A stretch of DNA of 64,000 nucleotides from Vibrio sp. LaRot3 (GCF_027587025.1 NZ_JAPPTI010000003.1:186001-250000), one strand, 5' to 3'; positions 49,611-59,514 are shown, counted from the stretch's first letter. Notes: generated from the letters alone by a model not told the origin. Translations and numbers: made by a program.

Positions 49611-49797
49611 GGGCAAAGTGGTGTGCTTTAAATTGATACTAAGATAAAAATTCTTAAAGTCACGTGGATGCGACATATGAAAAGCAATAATGATGGTCAT
49701 TGTTTCGCTTTCAGATATTCGCCCTTTGCGGTCCCTTTTGCGTTGACCAGTTTCAACAAATTCTACGGGATTTAACCCTCGAACTAGTCTATAATCG
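49611..49797 (+). other. Island/pnp junction, no supported gene
   Basis: About 190 bases. An AT-rich stretch follows the second LRR-BRCT stop, and a TATAAT (49790-49795) lies directly before the pnp leader hairpin, but no matching -35 was found. No clear terminator for the LRR-BRCT operon is seen other than the pnp leader hairpin itself. Confidence 0.4.
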
Positions 49798-49848
49798 TGC
49801 CGCTATTTTCGTAACCTTGCGATAGGTTTCGGAATAGCGGCATTTTTG
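49798..49848 (+). promoter_or_regulatory. Long hairpin in the pnp leader
   Basis: TGCCGCTATT (49798-49807) pairs with AATAGCGGCA (49833-49842), with an inner AACCT/AGGTT helix (49813-49817 with 49824-49828) and TTTTT after the stem. It can act as a terminator for the island operon. It also resembles the double-stranded leader that RNase III cuts in E. coli pnp autoregulation. Confidence 0.6.
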
Positions 49849-50017
49849 TCCACTAACTACAGTCACGTAAGTCGACCAAATGGTCGCGGCTATTAAAAGT
49901 TGGTTAGCTTTTTATTGGTCTTTCTTTTGACAAGGCTCAATGGGAGGTGAGGTAGCCTGCTTTCACTAGTCGCGATTGGTAGTGGTGGATTCACTCAAAA
50001 TCCAACAAGGAATTTTC

Positions 50018-52141
50018 ATGTTCGAAAAACCAGTTGTTAAAACGTTCCAGTACGGTAACCACACGGTTACTCTAGAAACTGGCGTTATTGCGCGTCAAGC
50101 TACGGCTGCAGTTATGGTAACTATGGACGATACATCTGTATTCGTTTCTGTAGTTGGCAAAAAAGAAGCAGTAGAAGGTCAAGACTTCTTCCCGCTAACA
50201 GTAAACTACCAAGAGCGTACTTACGCTGCTGGTAAAATCCCTGGTGGCTTCTTCAAGCGTGAAGGTCGTCCATCTGAAGGTGAGACACTAACGGCTCGTC
50301 TAATCGACCGTCCAATCCGTCCACTTTTCCCAGACGCATTCAAAAACGAAGTACAAGTTATCGCGACAGTAATGTCTGTTAACCCTGACGTTCAACCAGA
50401 CATGGTTACAATGATCGGTACTTCTGCAGCACTAGCTATCTCTGGTATCCCGTTCAACGGTCCTATCGGTGCAGCACGTGTTGGTCACATCGATGGTCAA
50501 TTAGTACTTAACCCAAGCAACACTGAGCTAGAGACTTCTAAGCTTGACCTTGTTGTTTCAGGTACTGAAGGCGCTGTTCTTATGGTTGAATCAGAAGCTG
50601 ACAACCTAACTGAAGAAGAGATGCTATCAGCCGTTGTATTTGGTCACGAGCAACAGCAAGTTGTTATCAACGCAATCAACGAATTCGCTGCTGAAGTTGC
50701 TACTCCAGCATGGGATTGGGTTGCGCCTGCTGAAAACACAGCGCTTGTTACTAAGATTGCTGAGCTAGCGGAAGCTAAGCTAGTTGATGCTTACAAAATC
50801 ACTGAAAAGATGGCTCGTTACGACCGCATCCACGAGATTGCAGCTGAAGTTAACGAAGCACTTCTAGCAGAAGATGAAGAGCTGAACCTAAAAGAAGTTC
50901 ACACTATCTTCCACGATTTAGAGAAGACAGTTGTACGTCGCAGCATCATCGCGGGCAACCCACGTATCGATGGCCGTGAAAAAGACATGGTTCGTGCGCT
51001 AGACGTTCGTACTGGTGTTCTTCCTCGTACTCATGGTTCTTCACTATTCACTCGTGGTGAAACTCAGGCTATCGTTACAGCGACTCTTGGCACACAACGT
51101 GACGCTCAAATCATCGACGAGCTAACAGGTGAGCGTAAAGATCACTTCCTACTACACTACAACTTCCCTCCATACTGTGTAGGCGAAACTGGTTTTGTAG
51201 GTTCTCCTAAGCGTCGTGAAATCGGCCACGGTAAACTAGCTAAGCGTGGTATTGCTGCAGTAATGCCATCTGTAGATGAGTTCCCATACACAGTTCGTGT
51301 AGTATCAGAAATCACAGAATCTAACGGTTCTTCTTCAATGGCTTCTGTATGTGGTACGTCTCTAGCGCTTATGGATGCTGGTGTTCCAATCAAGTCTTCT
51401 GTTGCGGGTATCGCAATGGGTCTTGTTAAAGAAGGCGACGACTTCGTTGTTCTTTCTGACATCCTTGGTGACGAAGACCACCTAGGTGACATGGACTTTA
51501 AAGTAGCAGGTACTAACACTGGTATCACTGCACTTCAAATGGACATCAAGATCGAAGGTATCACTAAAGAGATCATGCAAATTGCTCTTAACCAAGCGCA
51601 AGGTGCACGTAAGCACATCCTATCTGTAATGGATGAAGCTATCTCTGGTGCTCGTGAAGATATCTCTGAGTTTGCTCCTCGCATTCACACTATGAAGATC
51701 AGCGCTGAGAAGATCAAAGACGTTATCGGTAAAGGTGGTGCAGTTATCCGTGCTCTAACTGAAGAGACTGGTACAACTATCGAAATTGAAGACGACGGCA
51801 CAATCAAGATTGCTGCAACTGAAGGTACAGCTGCGAAAGAAGCAATTCGTCGTATCGAAGAGATCACTGCTGAAGTTGAAGTAGGCCGTATCTACACAGG
51901 TAAAGTTGCACGTCTAGCGGACTTTGGTGCATTCGTTACTATCCTTCCTGGTAAAGATGGTCTAGTACACATCTCTCAAATCGCTGACAAGCGTGTAGAG
52001 AAAGTATCTGACTACCTTGCTGAAGGCCAAGAAGTTCAAGTTAAAGTGCTTGAAATCGACCGTCAAGGCCGTGTTCGTCTAAGCATGAAAGAAGCGGTAG
52101 AGAAAACTGAAGCTGCAGACGAAAAACCTGCTGCTGAATAA
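50018..52141 (+). CDS. pnp: Polyribonucleotide nucleotidyltransferase (PNPase)
   Basis: 707 residues from ATG 50018 (AAGGAA upstream); 14 extra in-frame codons upstream are leader. Two RNase PH domains (about 10-230 and 310-540) are linked by a helical domain, then KH (about 553-612; [17 protein letters not shown]) and S1 (about 620-690; [18 protein letters not shown]). It degrades RNA 3' to 5' by phosphorolysis and is part of the degradosome in E. coli. Codon bias is that of a highly expressed gene, in contrast to the island upstream. Confidence 0.97.
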   Translation: MFEKPVVKTFQYGNHTVTLETGVIARQATAAVMVTMDDTSVFVSVVGKKEAVEGQDFFPLTVNYQERTYAAGKIPGGFFKREGRPSEGETLTARLIDRPIRPLFPDAFKNEVQVIATVMSVNPDVQPDMVTMIGTSAALAISGIPFNGPIGAARVGHIDGQLVLNPSNTELETSKLDLVVSGTEGAVLMVESEADNLTEEEMLSAVVFGHEQQQVVINAINEFAAEVATPAWDWVAPAENTALVTKIAELAEAKLVDAYKITEKMARYDRIHEIAAEVNEALLAEDEELNLKEVHTIFHDLEKTVVRRSIIAGNPRIDGREKDMVRALDVRTGVLPRTHGSSLFTRGETQAIVTATLGTQRDAQIIDELTGERKDHFLLHYNFPPYCVGETGFVGSPKRREIGHGKLAKRGIAAVMPSVDEFPYTVRVVSEITESNGSSSMASVCGTSLALMDAGVPIKSSVAGIAMGLVKEGDDFVVLSDILGDEDHLGDMDFKVAGTNTGITALQMDIKIEGITKEIMQIALNQAQGARKHILSVMDEAISGAREDISEFAPRIHTMKISAEKIKDVIGKGGAVIRALTEETGTTIEIEDDGTIKIAATEGTAAKEAIRRIEEITAEVEVGRIYTGKVARLADFGAFVTILPGKDGLVHISQIADKRVEKVSDYLAEGQEVQVKVLEIDRQGRVRLSMKEAVEKTEAADEKPAAE

Positions 52142-52177
52142 TTCTCAGATTAGCGTGTAACGCTAAAAGCATGATAT

Positions 52178-52204
52178 AAAGGGAGCCTCGCGCTCCCTTT
52201 TTTA
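52178..52204 (+). terminator. Intrinsic terminator of pnp
   Basis: AAAGGGAGC/GCTCCCTTT stem (52178-52186 with 52192-52200) followed by TTT. Confidence 0.88.
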
Positions 52205-52314
52205 ATGCGCAATGAATCGGTTAATTTATCGGCTTAACGTGGTAGCCAGACAAAGAGACAACGGATACTCAGTTTGGGTATACACTGTAAAGTGGATAAT
52301 AGGAGTAGATATAC

Positions 52315-53226
52315 GTGAAATGGTTTCAAACCGTAACGCTTAGCTTGAGTATTTTGGTTGCGACGGGTTGTGCATCAACCAAGGATAGCCAGCAGCAGTG
52401 GCTATACCCACCAATGGCAGTGCCGTTGCAAGCCAGTGTGCAGCAGGAAGTGCAAATTGCTCGCTTGAGCCAACTATTGCAACGTCCAAACCTCCCTGAT
52501 GAAGTAAGAGCGAAGATGCTGTTTGAGCGTGGTAATTACTACGACAGTGTTGGTTTAAGGGATCTTGCGCGTTTAGACTACAATCACTCTCTAAAGCTCA
52601 ATCCGGCTCAGCCAGATGTCTTTAACCTGCTAGGTGTCTACCTTACTCAAGTCGGTGAGTTTGATGCCGCTTATGAAGCGTTTGATTCAACCCTCGATTT
52701 AGATCCAACTAACTCATATTCAGTGCGCAATCGCGCTATTGCACTTTATTACGGTGACCGTATCGATCTTGCTTTGGAAGATATGGAAAAACACTTTGCA
52801 GAAGATCCAACCGATCCATTCCGTGCGCTTTGGTTGTATTTGATCAAGTTAGAGAAAGATCCGGTTGCTGCGCGTGAGCAGTTGATGGCGCTTTATCAGC
52901 AGCGTGACGATCAATGGGGCTGGGTATTGGTCGCTATCTCATTGAACCAAATTTCAGAAGAACAAACGTTTAAAGCGATTTTAGCTGGAACTCGTGATAA
53001 TACGGTACTCGCACAGCGCTTAACGGAAACTTACTTTTATCTAGGTAAGCGCTATCAAAAAGAAGGCGATTACGCTCGAGCTATTTCTATGTATAAGCTA
53101 GCGATTTCCTTTAATGTCTTTGAATACGTTGAGCACAGATATTCGTTTTTGGAGTTAACTCGTATCTTTAATCAAGTGAAAGAAGAGCAGTTAGCGAAAG
53201 CAAAATTAGAGCAGAAAACGCAGTAG
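52315..53226 (+). CDS. nlpI: Lipoprotein NlpI
   Basis: 303 residues starting with GTG (AGGAG about 9 bases upstream). Lipoprotein signal with lipobox VATGC (Cys about 19), then TPR repeats (for example MLFERGNYYDSVGLRDLARLDYNHSLKLNP at about 64-95, and following units). NlpI is an outer-membrane adaptor that brings murein endopeptidases to the Prc protease. The pnp-nlpI order is conserved in gammaproteobacteria. Confidence 0.94.
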   Translation: MKWFQTVTLSLSILVATGCASTKDSQQQWLYPPMAVPLQASVQQEVQIARLSQLLQRPNLPDEVRAKMLFERGNYYDSVGLRDLARLDYNHSLKLNPAQPDVFNLLGVYLTQVGEFDAAYEAFDSTLDLDPTNSYSVRNRAIALYYGDRIDLALEDMEKHFAEDPTDPFRALWLYLIKLEKDPVAAREQLMALYQQRDDQWGWVLVAISLNQISEEQTFKAILAGTRDNTVLAQRLTETYFYLGKRYQKEGDYARAISMYKLAISFNVFEYVEHRYSFLELTRIFNQVKEEQLAKAKLEQKTQ

Positions 53227-53247
53227 TGATACCAACGCAATTGACAT

Positions 53248-53271
53248 AAACCGCCGCAAGGCGGTTTTTTA
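53248..53271 (+). terminator. Intrinsic terminator of nlpI
   Basis: AACCGCC/GGCGGTT stem with a GCAA loop, then TTTTT. Confidence 0.88.
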
Positions 53272-53299
53272 TTGCGTATGATTAAAAAATGGCTAAAAT
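53272..53299 (+). promoter_or_regulatory. Promoter of the marR-type gene
   Basis: TTGCGT (53272-53277), 16-base spacing and TAAAAT (53294-53299). The -10 abuts the palindromic operator, so a bound repressor would block RNA polymerase. Confidence 0.55.
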
Positions 53300-53316
53300 A
53301 GTTAGCCTTGCTAACT
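53300..53316. promoter_or_regulatory. MarR-type operator, copy 1
   Basis: A perfect palindrome AGTTAGC-CTT-GCTAACT, directly after the -10 and 14 bases before the MarR-type gene. Confidence 0.75.
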
Positions 53317-53329
53317 AAGTTGAAGCGCA

Positions 53330-53740
53330 ATGCAATTAGAACAAAGTTTAATTAGCCTAGAACGTTTTTGTTCCAAGGCGTGGCGAGTGCATGCCAAAGA
53401 AGATCCTATGTGTCAGCTCAGCTTTAACGAGTTTGATTACCTAAAGGTGATTCAGCAATACCCGCAAGGGGTCAGAATTACCGATCTAGCGCAAGAGCTT
53501 GAAGTGACCAAGCCATCCGCCTCAAATATGGTGGTTCGATTGGAAAAGAAAGGTCTAGTAAGACGCGTTGCGTGCAGTGAAGATGCGCGTGCTAAGCGGG
53601 TTATATTGACCGAAAAAGTGATTAAGGATCTGTCACTTGAACAAGTGGTGTATAAACAGATCGCTAACGATCTGAATGCCAATCTCTCGGAGCAAGAAGC
53701 TCAATCTCTAGTTCAACTGCTCAACAAAGCACTGAAGTAA
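53330..53740 (+). CDS. MarR-family transcriptional regulator
   Basis: 136 residues. Winged helix-turn-helix: DLAQELEVTKPSASNMVVRLEKKGLVRR (recognition helix at about 62-78) followed by the wing with SEDARAKRVILTE. MarR proteins are dimeric repressors released by small ligands. The same 17-base palindrome stands in front of this gene and in front of the MATE pump gene behind it, so it very likely represses both. The ligand is unknown. Confidence 0.9.
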   Translation: MQLEQSLISLERFCSKAWRVHAKEDPMCQLSFNEFDYLKVIQQYPQGVRITDLAQELEVTKPSASNMVVRLEKKGLVRRVACSEDARAKRVILTEKVIKDLSLEQVVYKQIANDLNANLSEQEAQSLVQLLNKALK

Positions 53741-53754
53741 AAATTTGCCGTTTT

Positions 53755-53771
53755 AGTTAGCTTTGCTAACT
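53755..53771. promoter_or_regulatory. MarR-type operator, copy 2
   Basis: AGTTAGC-TTT-GCTAACT, the same palindrome as at 53300-53316 with one spacer base changed, 43 bases before the MATE gene. Confidence 0.75.
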
Positions 53772-53814
53772 ATTTTATTCAATCGCTTAGATTGATTATC
53801 GTTTGGTAAGAAGA

Positions 53815-55152
53815 ATGCAAAAGTCGATATACAAACAATTTTGGAGCTATGCGATCCCAACGGTTGCCGCGATGCTGGTCAACGGTTTATATCAGGTGGT
53901 CGATGGTATTTTCATTGGGCGCTACGTGGGGGCAGATGGCTTAGCGGGTATTAATGTCGCATGGCCGGTGATTGGCTCTATTCTCGGTATTGGTATGCTG
54001 GTGGGCGTAGGTACTGGCGCGCTTGCTTCAATTAAGCAAGGCGAGAAAAACTTAGCTGCTGCGAAACATATTCTGGCAACGGGCTTGTTATTATTGCTCG
54101 CTTTGACGCCTGTAGTGTCGGGAGCGCTGTTTTTATTTGCTGATGATTTTCTGCTTTGGCAGGGGGCGACCGGACGTGTGTTTGAGTTAGGCGCTCAGTA
54201 TCTGCATATTTTGATCATCGCCAGTGTGTTTACGTTAGGCTCGATTGCGATGCCATTTTTACTGCGTAATGACGACAGCCCAAATCTGGCCACATTGCTG
54301 ATGGTGATTGGCGCAGTGATAAACATCGTATTGGATTACCTGTTTATTGCTCACTTGCAATGGGAGTTGCAGGGCGCAGCTATCGCAACTGCGATTGCGC
54401 AGATGGTGGTAACTGGGCTTGGTTTGGCTTACTTCTTCTCTAGCCGAGCGAAGCTACGTCTAAGTATCGATGATTTACGTATTAACTGGTCTGTCGTGCC
54501 ACAGATCTTTGTGATTGGTGTATCGAGTTTCTTCATGTATGCCTATGGCTCTATGATGGTGGCGCTACATAACTCATTGTTTGCTCAATATGGTAGCTCA
54601 GTGTTGATTGGTGCTTATGCCATCCTTGGCTATATCGTAACGGTCTACTACCTCACAGCGGAAGGTATTGCTAATGGTATGCAGCCGTTAGTCAGTTATA
54701 ACCATGGCGCTAAAAACAATGAGAATATCCTGAAGTTGTTAAAAGTGGCGATGGGTGTTGCAGTGCTCGGTGGTGTTGCGTTTGTTGTGTTGTTGAACCT
54801 TTTCCCACGTGAGTTCGTGGCGGTATTCAACAATCAAGATGAAGCGTTAATTGAGAATGCTATTTTAGGTTTGAGACTGCACATGTTTGCGCTGTTCTTA
54901 GATGGTTTCTTAGTGGTGGCAGGAGCTTACTATCAAGCGGTGAATCGCGGTGGTAAAGCGATGTTCGTGACCATTGGTAACATGGCAGTGCAATTACCAT
55001 TCTTGTGGTTAATGCCAAAACTGTTTGGAATTAACGGTATTTGGATTGCATTCCCGCTATCCAACATTGCACTAAGTTTGGTGGTGATTGTTATGCTGAT
55101 AAAGGACGTGCGACGCCATCAAATGCCAGAGTTAGCGGCGCAGCAAGCGTAA
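53815..55152 (+). CDS. MATE-family multidrug/Na+ antiporter
   Basis: 445 residues from ATG 53815. Twelve hydrophobic helices in two related halves; the first half has the MATE-typical NGLYQVVDGIFIGRYVGADGLAG (about 24-46), and the second repeats a similar pattern from about 225. MATE proteins expel cationic drugs using Na+ or H+. The linked MarR repressor and shared operators point to an inducible efflux module. The terminator lies directly after the stop. Confidence 0.9.
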   Translation: MQKSIYKQFWSYAIPTVAAMLVNGLYQVVDGIFIGRYVGADGLAGINVAWPVIGSILGIGMLVGVGTGALASIKQGEKNLAAAKHILATGLLLLLALTPVVSGALFLFADDFLLWQGATGRVFELGAQYLHILIIASVFTLGSIAMPFLLRNDDSPNLATLLMVIGAVINIVLDYLFIAHLQWELQGAAIATAIAQMVVTGLGLAYFFSSRAKLRLSIDDLRINWSVVPQIFVIGVSSFFMYAYGSMMVALHNSLFAQYGSSVLIGAYAILGYIVTVYYLTAEGIANGMQPLVSYNHGAKNNENILKLLKVAMGVAVLGGVAFVVLLNLFPREFVAVFNNQDEALIENAILGLRLHMFALFLDGFLVVAGAYYQAVNRGGKAMFVTIGNMAVQLPFLWLMPKLFGINGIWIAFPLSNIALSLVVIVMLIKDVRRHQMPELAAQQA

Positions 55153-55171
55153 TACTCTCGCTCAATAAAAA

Positions 55172-55200
55172 CTAAAAGGGCTCAATTGAGCCCTTTTGTG
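55172..55200 (+). terminator. Bidirectional terminator after the MATE gene
   Basis: AAAAGGGCTCAATTGAGCCCTTTT, a perfect 24-base palindrome (55174-55197); a shared end for the MATE gene and ubiV. Confidence 0.88.
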
Positions 55201-55221
55201 TATATCGGCGTTTAAATTGGC

Positions 55222-56100
55222 TTAGATGCTTTTAACCTCTAAACCCGCTAAGCGATGCCAGTAACCGTTACACTGACGATCAAGTGCGCTTACAGGACTG
55301 TTGCCTTGTTCATTAGCGCGGAATTTTTCGATTTCAGAGAAAGTCTCAACACCTAATGGACTCAAGCGAACCACATCGACCAAACCTTGCATGCTTGGCA
55401 GATCGTTGACTAAGTTGTAACAGTAGCCAGATTGAGTTTGAATGCCATTAAGGTTAAACACCTCTTGGCCCTCTTGGCTTCGCACTTGAATACCGGTTGG
55501 GTATTTAATACAGCAGGTTTCACAGTCATCTTTTGCTTTGTCTTCTGCGCGAGCTGTAAAACAGCGAGCAGAGTAGGCAAGGGGTAGATAACCATGGCTA
55601 AACACCTCTACTTCAAATTTGTTGCGAATACCGATCTCATCGCACTGAGTCAGCACATTGCTCAACCATTCACGAGAAAGTTCAACAGGCATACACCAAC
55701 GTGTCATCCCTTGTTTTAGGAATAGGTTTAGCGTGTGGGCGTTGTAAGTGTTGACGGCAGGGCCAACCACAAACGGCACTTTATGTTCATGGGCAAGTTG
55801 AATCGCAGATACGTCATTCGCTTCGATAGAGAAGTCACCATTGTCGATGTACTTCTTCATTACGTTAACTTCGCTTGGCGCTTCAAGCAAAGCCATGGTT
55901 GAAAGCACCACTTGCTTGCCGTTGTCTGCCAGTTGTTTAGCAATATCAAACCAATGGGCAGCTTTCATTTCACGGCGCTTTGAACAAACCGTCTCACCCA
56001 AATAGATAATATCGGCAGAGCTGTCTTGCGCCTGCTGGTAGAAACCTTCTACGTCTTGCTTTGGCCAAAAGTAAAGCAGTGGGCCTAATGCATATTTCAT
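55222..56100 (-). CDS. ubiV: O2-independent ubiquinone hydroxylation protein UbiV
   Basis: 292 residues from ATG 56100 (GAGAG upstream); a 24-codon extension overlaps ubiU and is not used. Peptidase U32-family fold, now known to carry a 4Fe-4S cluster. Four candidate ligands are present: Cys in [12 protein letters not shown] (about 39) and Cys in [19 protein letters not shown] and CC just after it. It works as a heterodimer with UbiU in oxygen-independent hydroxylation of the quinone ring. ubiU is 16 bases upstream. Confidence 0.93.
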   Translation of the reverse strand: MKYALGPLLYFWPKQDVEGFYQQAQDSSADIIYLGETVCSKRREMKAAHWFDIAKQLADNGKQVVLSTMALLEAPSEVNVMKKYIDNGDFSIEANDVSAIQLAHEHKVPFVVGPAVNTYNAHTLNLFLKQGMTRWCMPVELSREWLSNVLTQCDEIGIRNKFEVEVFSHGYLPLAYSARCFTARAEDKAKDDCETCCIKYPTGIQVRSQEGQEVFNLNGIQTQSGYCYNLVNDLPSMQGLVDVVRLSPLGVETFSEIEKFRANEQGNSPVSALDRQCNGYWHRLAGLEVKSI

Positions 56101-56116
56101 TGTCTTACTCTCTGCT

Positions 56117-57130
56117 TTATTGCCATTTACGGTGGTAAGCACCCAAGGTAGTTTGTGTACCTTCGGAGACATTGGCTAAGGTAGCATCCCATGCTGCTTC
56201 CACTCGGTAAGCCTCTGGGTTAGCTAAGTAGCGATCAATGGCTGCGCGCCATGTTCGAGTGACTTGCTCTACGTAAGCAGGACTGCGTTGGCGACCTTCA
56301 ATCTTCACTGAGGCAACATTAGCTGCAAACAACTCAGGCAGAAGCGACAGAGTATTCAAGCTCGTTGGCTCTTCCAGTGCGTGGTATGGCTTTTCGCCCC
56401 CTTCGAGGTCTGAGGTAAAACGACCTTTACATAGGGTAGGGTAGCCCGCGTTTTCACCTTGGTTATAACGATCAATCAAAATATCGTTAAGGCGAGATTC
56501 TAGACCTTTATCGGTTTCTTGCCAGCGAACGTATTTAGCTGGAGAACAAGCACCAACCGTGTTTGGTGATTCACCAGTCATGTATGACGATAGGTAACAA
56601 CGACCTTCCGCCATGATGCATAGGCTGCCAAAAGCAAACACTTCTAGCTCAACATCACTGGTCATATTACGTGATAACTGTTTTACCTGATGAATCGAAA
56701 GTACGCGTGGCAAGACAACGCGTTTAACGTTGAAATTATTTTTGTAAAAGTCGATAGCGGCTACGTTGGTCGCCGAAGCTTGCACGGATAGGTGCAGCTC
56801 TAAGTTAGGGTATTTACGCGCAGCGTATTCTAATACCGCGATATCCGCCACGATAAGAGCATCCACGCCGACATCTGCAGCGCGATCGACAGCGTTAGTC
56901 CAACGCTCAAAGCCATCAGGATGAGCGAACGTGTTCAACGCAACGTGAATTTTTTTATTATGGTCATGAACGTACTGGACTGCTTTATCGAGTTTTTTAC
57001 CAGTGAAGTTCAAGCCAGCGAAATGGCGAGCATTGGTATCATCTTTAAAGCCGATGTACACCGCGTCTGCTCCGCAATCTATCGCTGTTTTCAATGCAGG
57101 TAAGTTACCTGCTGGGCATAGAAGTTCCAT
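56117..57130 (-). CDS. ubiU: O2-independent ubiquinone hydroxylation protein UbiU
   Basis: 337 residues from ATG 57130 ([23 protein letters not shown], the U32-family N-terminus). The four cluster cysteines are visible in [29 protein letters not shown] and YPTLCKGRF. It forms a UbiUV operon. The third partner UbiT is encoded 2 kb away on the opposite strand, beyond rocS. Together they allow ubiquinone synthesis without oxygen. Confidence 0.94.
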   Translation of the reverse strand: MELLCPAGNLPALKTAIDCGADAVYIGFKDDTNARHFAGLNFTGKKLDKAVQYVHDHNKKIHVALNTFAHPDGFERWTNAVDRAADVGVDALIVADIAVLEYAARKYPNLELHLSVQASATNVAAIDFYKNNFNVKRVVLPRVLSIHQVKQLSRNMTSDVELEVFAFGSLCIMAEGRCYLSSYMTGESPNTVGACSPAKYVRWQETDKGLESRLNDILIDRYNQGENAGYPTLCKGRFTSDLEGGEKPYHALEEPTSLNTLSLLPELFAANVASVKIEGRQRSPAYVEQVTRTWRAAIDRYLANPEAYRVEAAWDATLANVSEGTQTTLGAYHRKWQ

Positions 57131-57275
57131 TGCTCTACTAAACCAATTGCTTTCATAGTTGCCTCGCATTTTATGAAGAATTATGAATGGCAAATTTGAT
57201 GTAAGGCAGGTTTGAGTGAGTTAACTAGCAATTAACTCCAATGGAGTAGGTTTTTGAGGACGTGTTATAGGTGTG

Positions 57276-59315
57276 TTAGTTCTTATGTCGGCGATTTTGC
57301 ACAAACAGCTCTTCGACTTCTTGTTTTGGCTGTGGGCGATAGAAGTGGAAGCCTTGAATTGAGTTACAGTTGAGGTTGGAAAGCAGTGTTGCTTGTTGTT
57401 GAGTCTCAACACCCTCAGCAACTACGGTGAGGTTTAGTGATTTACCAAGATTAATGATGTTTTCAATCACCGTCACCTGCTTCGGTAGCGTGTCGATTTC
57501 ATTGATAAACGCGCGGTCGATTTTAAGCTCATCTAACGGGAAGCGCGCAAGGTAAGAAAGTGATGAGTACCCTGTACCAAAATCGTCAATGGACAGCGAG
57601 AAGCCTAACTTTTTAATCGCGTTAAGCATTTGCAGCGTGTGGTCGCTGTCACTCATTACTGCGCTTTCTGTTAACTCAAACGTAATGCAGCTAGGGTCTA
57701 ACTCCGTAGTACGCAGGAGCTTTTCCATGTAGTCGATAAGTTTTGGGTTACCAAACTGTTCTGGCGATAGGTTGATGGCAACACGTCCCGGTAAAATACC
57801 TTGGATTTTCCAACGTTTGACCGTGTTGAAAACTTCACGCATGACCACGCGGCCTAAATGTTCGATTAGACCCGCACGCTCAGCAACAGGGATGAAGGCT
57901 CCCGGGCTGATGTAGCCTTCGACTGGGTGTTTCCAACGAATCAGTGCTTCTGCGCCATTAATGCTGAAATCACGGGCGTTCACTTTTGGTTGGTACCAAA
58001 CCTCAAGGCCGTTTTGTTGCAGCGCTTTTTGTAGTTCGATTTCAAGCCATAGACGCATGCGCGCTTCTTTGTTCATCTGATCGTTAAACTTAATCAGACG
58101 GTTGCGGCCGCGATCTTTTGCTTCGTACATGGCGGTGTCGGCATTTTGCAGTAGGATACGTGCATCATTGCCATCGCCCGGATAAGCCACACTACCAATT
58201 GAGCAAGCAAGGCGCTTACTGAAGTGGTGTAAATCGAAAGGTTGGTTAATGAGTGAAATGATTCTATCTGACAGCATCTCAACCATGCGGTTGTTTTCTG
58301 GCTCAGGCAAGATCAAACCAAACTCATCTCCTCCTAAATGCCCTAATACCGCCTGTTGCGGCAGAAGACGTTTAAGACGAGAAGAGACTTCTTTAATGAC
58401 TTTGTCGCCAATATGGTGACCCAGTGAGTCATTGATGTTCTTAAAGTTGTCGATATCAAGATAGAGCATGATTAAAGGCGTTTCGTTCTTAATCAATTGC
58501 TCTAGGCGCTTAGTAAAACCAAAGCGGTTGTATGTGCCTGTCAGTGAGTCGATATTGGCATCTTCCACTGTGCCAGCAGTAGTTGGTGCGGCGTTTTGCT
58601 CAGCATCTTGGATCAAGACAATCTGAGAATCACTGCCCAAAATAACGGCGCTGTCTGCTTTTAGCTGCACCTTGCGTTCAAATCCACAGCGGGGGCCCGT
58701 TAGACAGACAAAAGGTGAATTTTGCAGGAGCAAGCTCAGCTTGTTGTTGAATACAGTCTTGGTCTTTTCATCAATGAACAAGCGAGTTAAATCTTCGCCT
58801 AATAAATCTGCGGAAGATTCAAAACCGAGAAGGCGCACAGCGGCTGGGTTTGCGGATAAGATGCAATCATCTTCAACCAACAACAAACCATCAGGAAGCA
58901 GGGCGGTCAGTGTGCTGAACTTACTTTCAGACTCTTCTAATGAGCGGACTAAAATTTGTTTTTCTGACGTATCAATCGCGTGAAGAACAACAAATTGGAT
59001 TTTGCCGTCAAGTTCGATAGGAGAAAGACTGCAATGGAAGCAGGTTTCTAAATCAATTTCATCAAGCGTAATTTCAGCTTCAAGATGTTCGCCTGAGAAA
59101 GCGCGCTGATAGTAAGGTTTGAGGTGTGAATAAAACTGCTCACCAAGGATTTGGCTATCATTCATGCCGATCAGTTCATCATTGGTCAGCCCGGCGATTT
59201 CACAATAGCGATCATTAACCATGACATAGTTATGTTGGCTATCCAAAATGGCGGAAAAAAACGGACCGTGGGCCGTGATTTTTTTAAACCAATGCTGTAG
59301 TTGTTGCGATGGCAT
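57276..59315 (-). CDS. rocS: GGDEF-EAL cyclic-di-GMP protein RocS
   Basis: 679 residues from ATG 59315. Two PAS-like domains (about 15-120 and 135-235), GGDEF (about 255-415) and EAL (about 430-675). The diguanylate cyclase motif reads GGDEF (about 328), but the RxxD inhibitory site before it is lost (PQQA instead). The EAL domain looks fully active: EALIRW (about 453), NLSPEQF, ELTES, DDFGTGYSS, KIDR and AEGVET. Net phosphodiesterase activity is therefore likely. In V. cholerae RocS at this locus controls motility and biofilm. Confidence 0.92.
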   Translation of the reverse strand: MPSQQLQHWFKKITAHGPFFSAILDSQHNYVMVNDRYCEIAGLTNDELIGMNDSQILGEQFYSHLKPYYQRAFSGEHLEAEITLDEIDLETCFHCSLSPIELDGKIQFVVLHAIDTSEKQILVRSLEESESKFSTLTALLPDGLLLVEDDCILSANPAAVRLLGFESSADLLGEDLTRLFIDEKTKTVFNNKLSLLLQNSPFVCLTGPRCGFERKVQLKADSAVILGSDSQIVLIQDAEQNAAPTTAGTVEDANIDSLTGTYNRFGFTKRLEQLIKNETPLIMLYLDIDNFKNINDSLGHHIGDKVIKEVSSRLKRLLPQQAVLGHLGGDEFGLILPEPENNRMVEMLSDRIISLINQPFDLHHFSKRLACSIGSVAYPGDGNDARILLQNADTAMYEAKDRGRNRLIKFNDQMNKEARMRLWLEIELQKALQQNGLEVWYQPKVNARDFSINGAEALIRWKHPVEGYISPGAFIPVAERAGLIEHLGRVVMREVFNTVKRWKIQGILPGRVAINLSPEQFGNPKLIDYMEKLLRTTELDPSCITFELTESAVMSDSDHTLQMLNAIKKLGFSLSIDDFGTGYSSLSYLARFPLDELKIDRAFINEIDTLPKQVTVIENIINLGKSLNLTVVAEGVETQQQATLLSNLNCNSIQGFHFYRPQPKQEVEELFVQNRRHKN

Positions 59316-59514
59316 CAGAGGTGTACCAATTCTCCATATGGCTGACACAAAACATCTTAGCAGTTGTTATGTAGCGAATGGCCTACTATAACTGCGATTG
59401 TAGTGACTTTAAAGAGTTGTTGTCATTACGTCATTTTTTGATACATAACAGGTATCGTCCGTGATTCATCGCTTATGATGAACATCTCTTTTTACAAAGT
59501 AACGGATAACCCGC

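Larger units (their letters stand above)
41196..49780. other. Accessory island inserted between rpsO and pnp
   Basis: Four large genes (41256-49610) separate rpsO from pnp, which are operon neighbours in nearly all gammaproteobacteria. The genes use CAG, CTG, GCC and GGC far more freely than the flanking housekeeping genes and look more G+C-rich, suggesting acquisition. They form two divergent operons around a 316-base gap. No integrase, transposase, tRNA attachment site or flanking direct repeat was seen. Boundaries are approximate. Confidence 0.7.

Noticed and set aside
49677..49775. 32-codon ORF after the second LRR-BRCT gene
   Set aside because: Only a weak GGAT upstream, no domain and no terminator; not enough to call a gene.
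41096..50017. Integrase, transposase, attachment-site repeats or integron repeats bounding the island
   Set aside because: None found on reading both flanks; the island is called from gene content, position and composition only.
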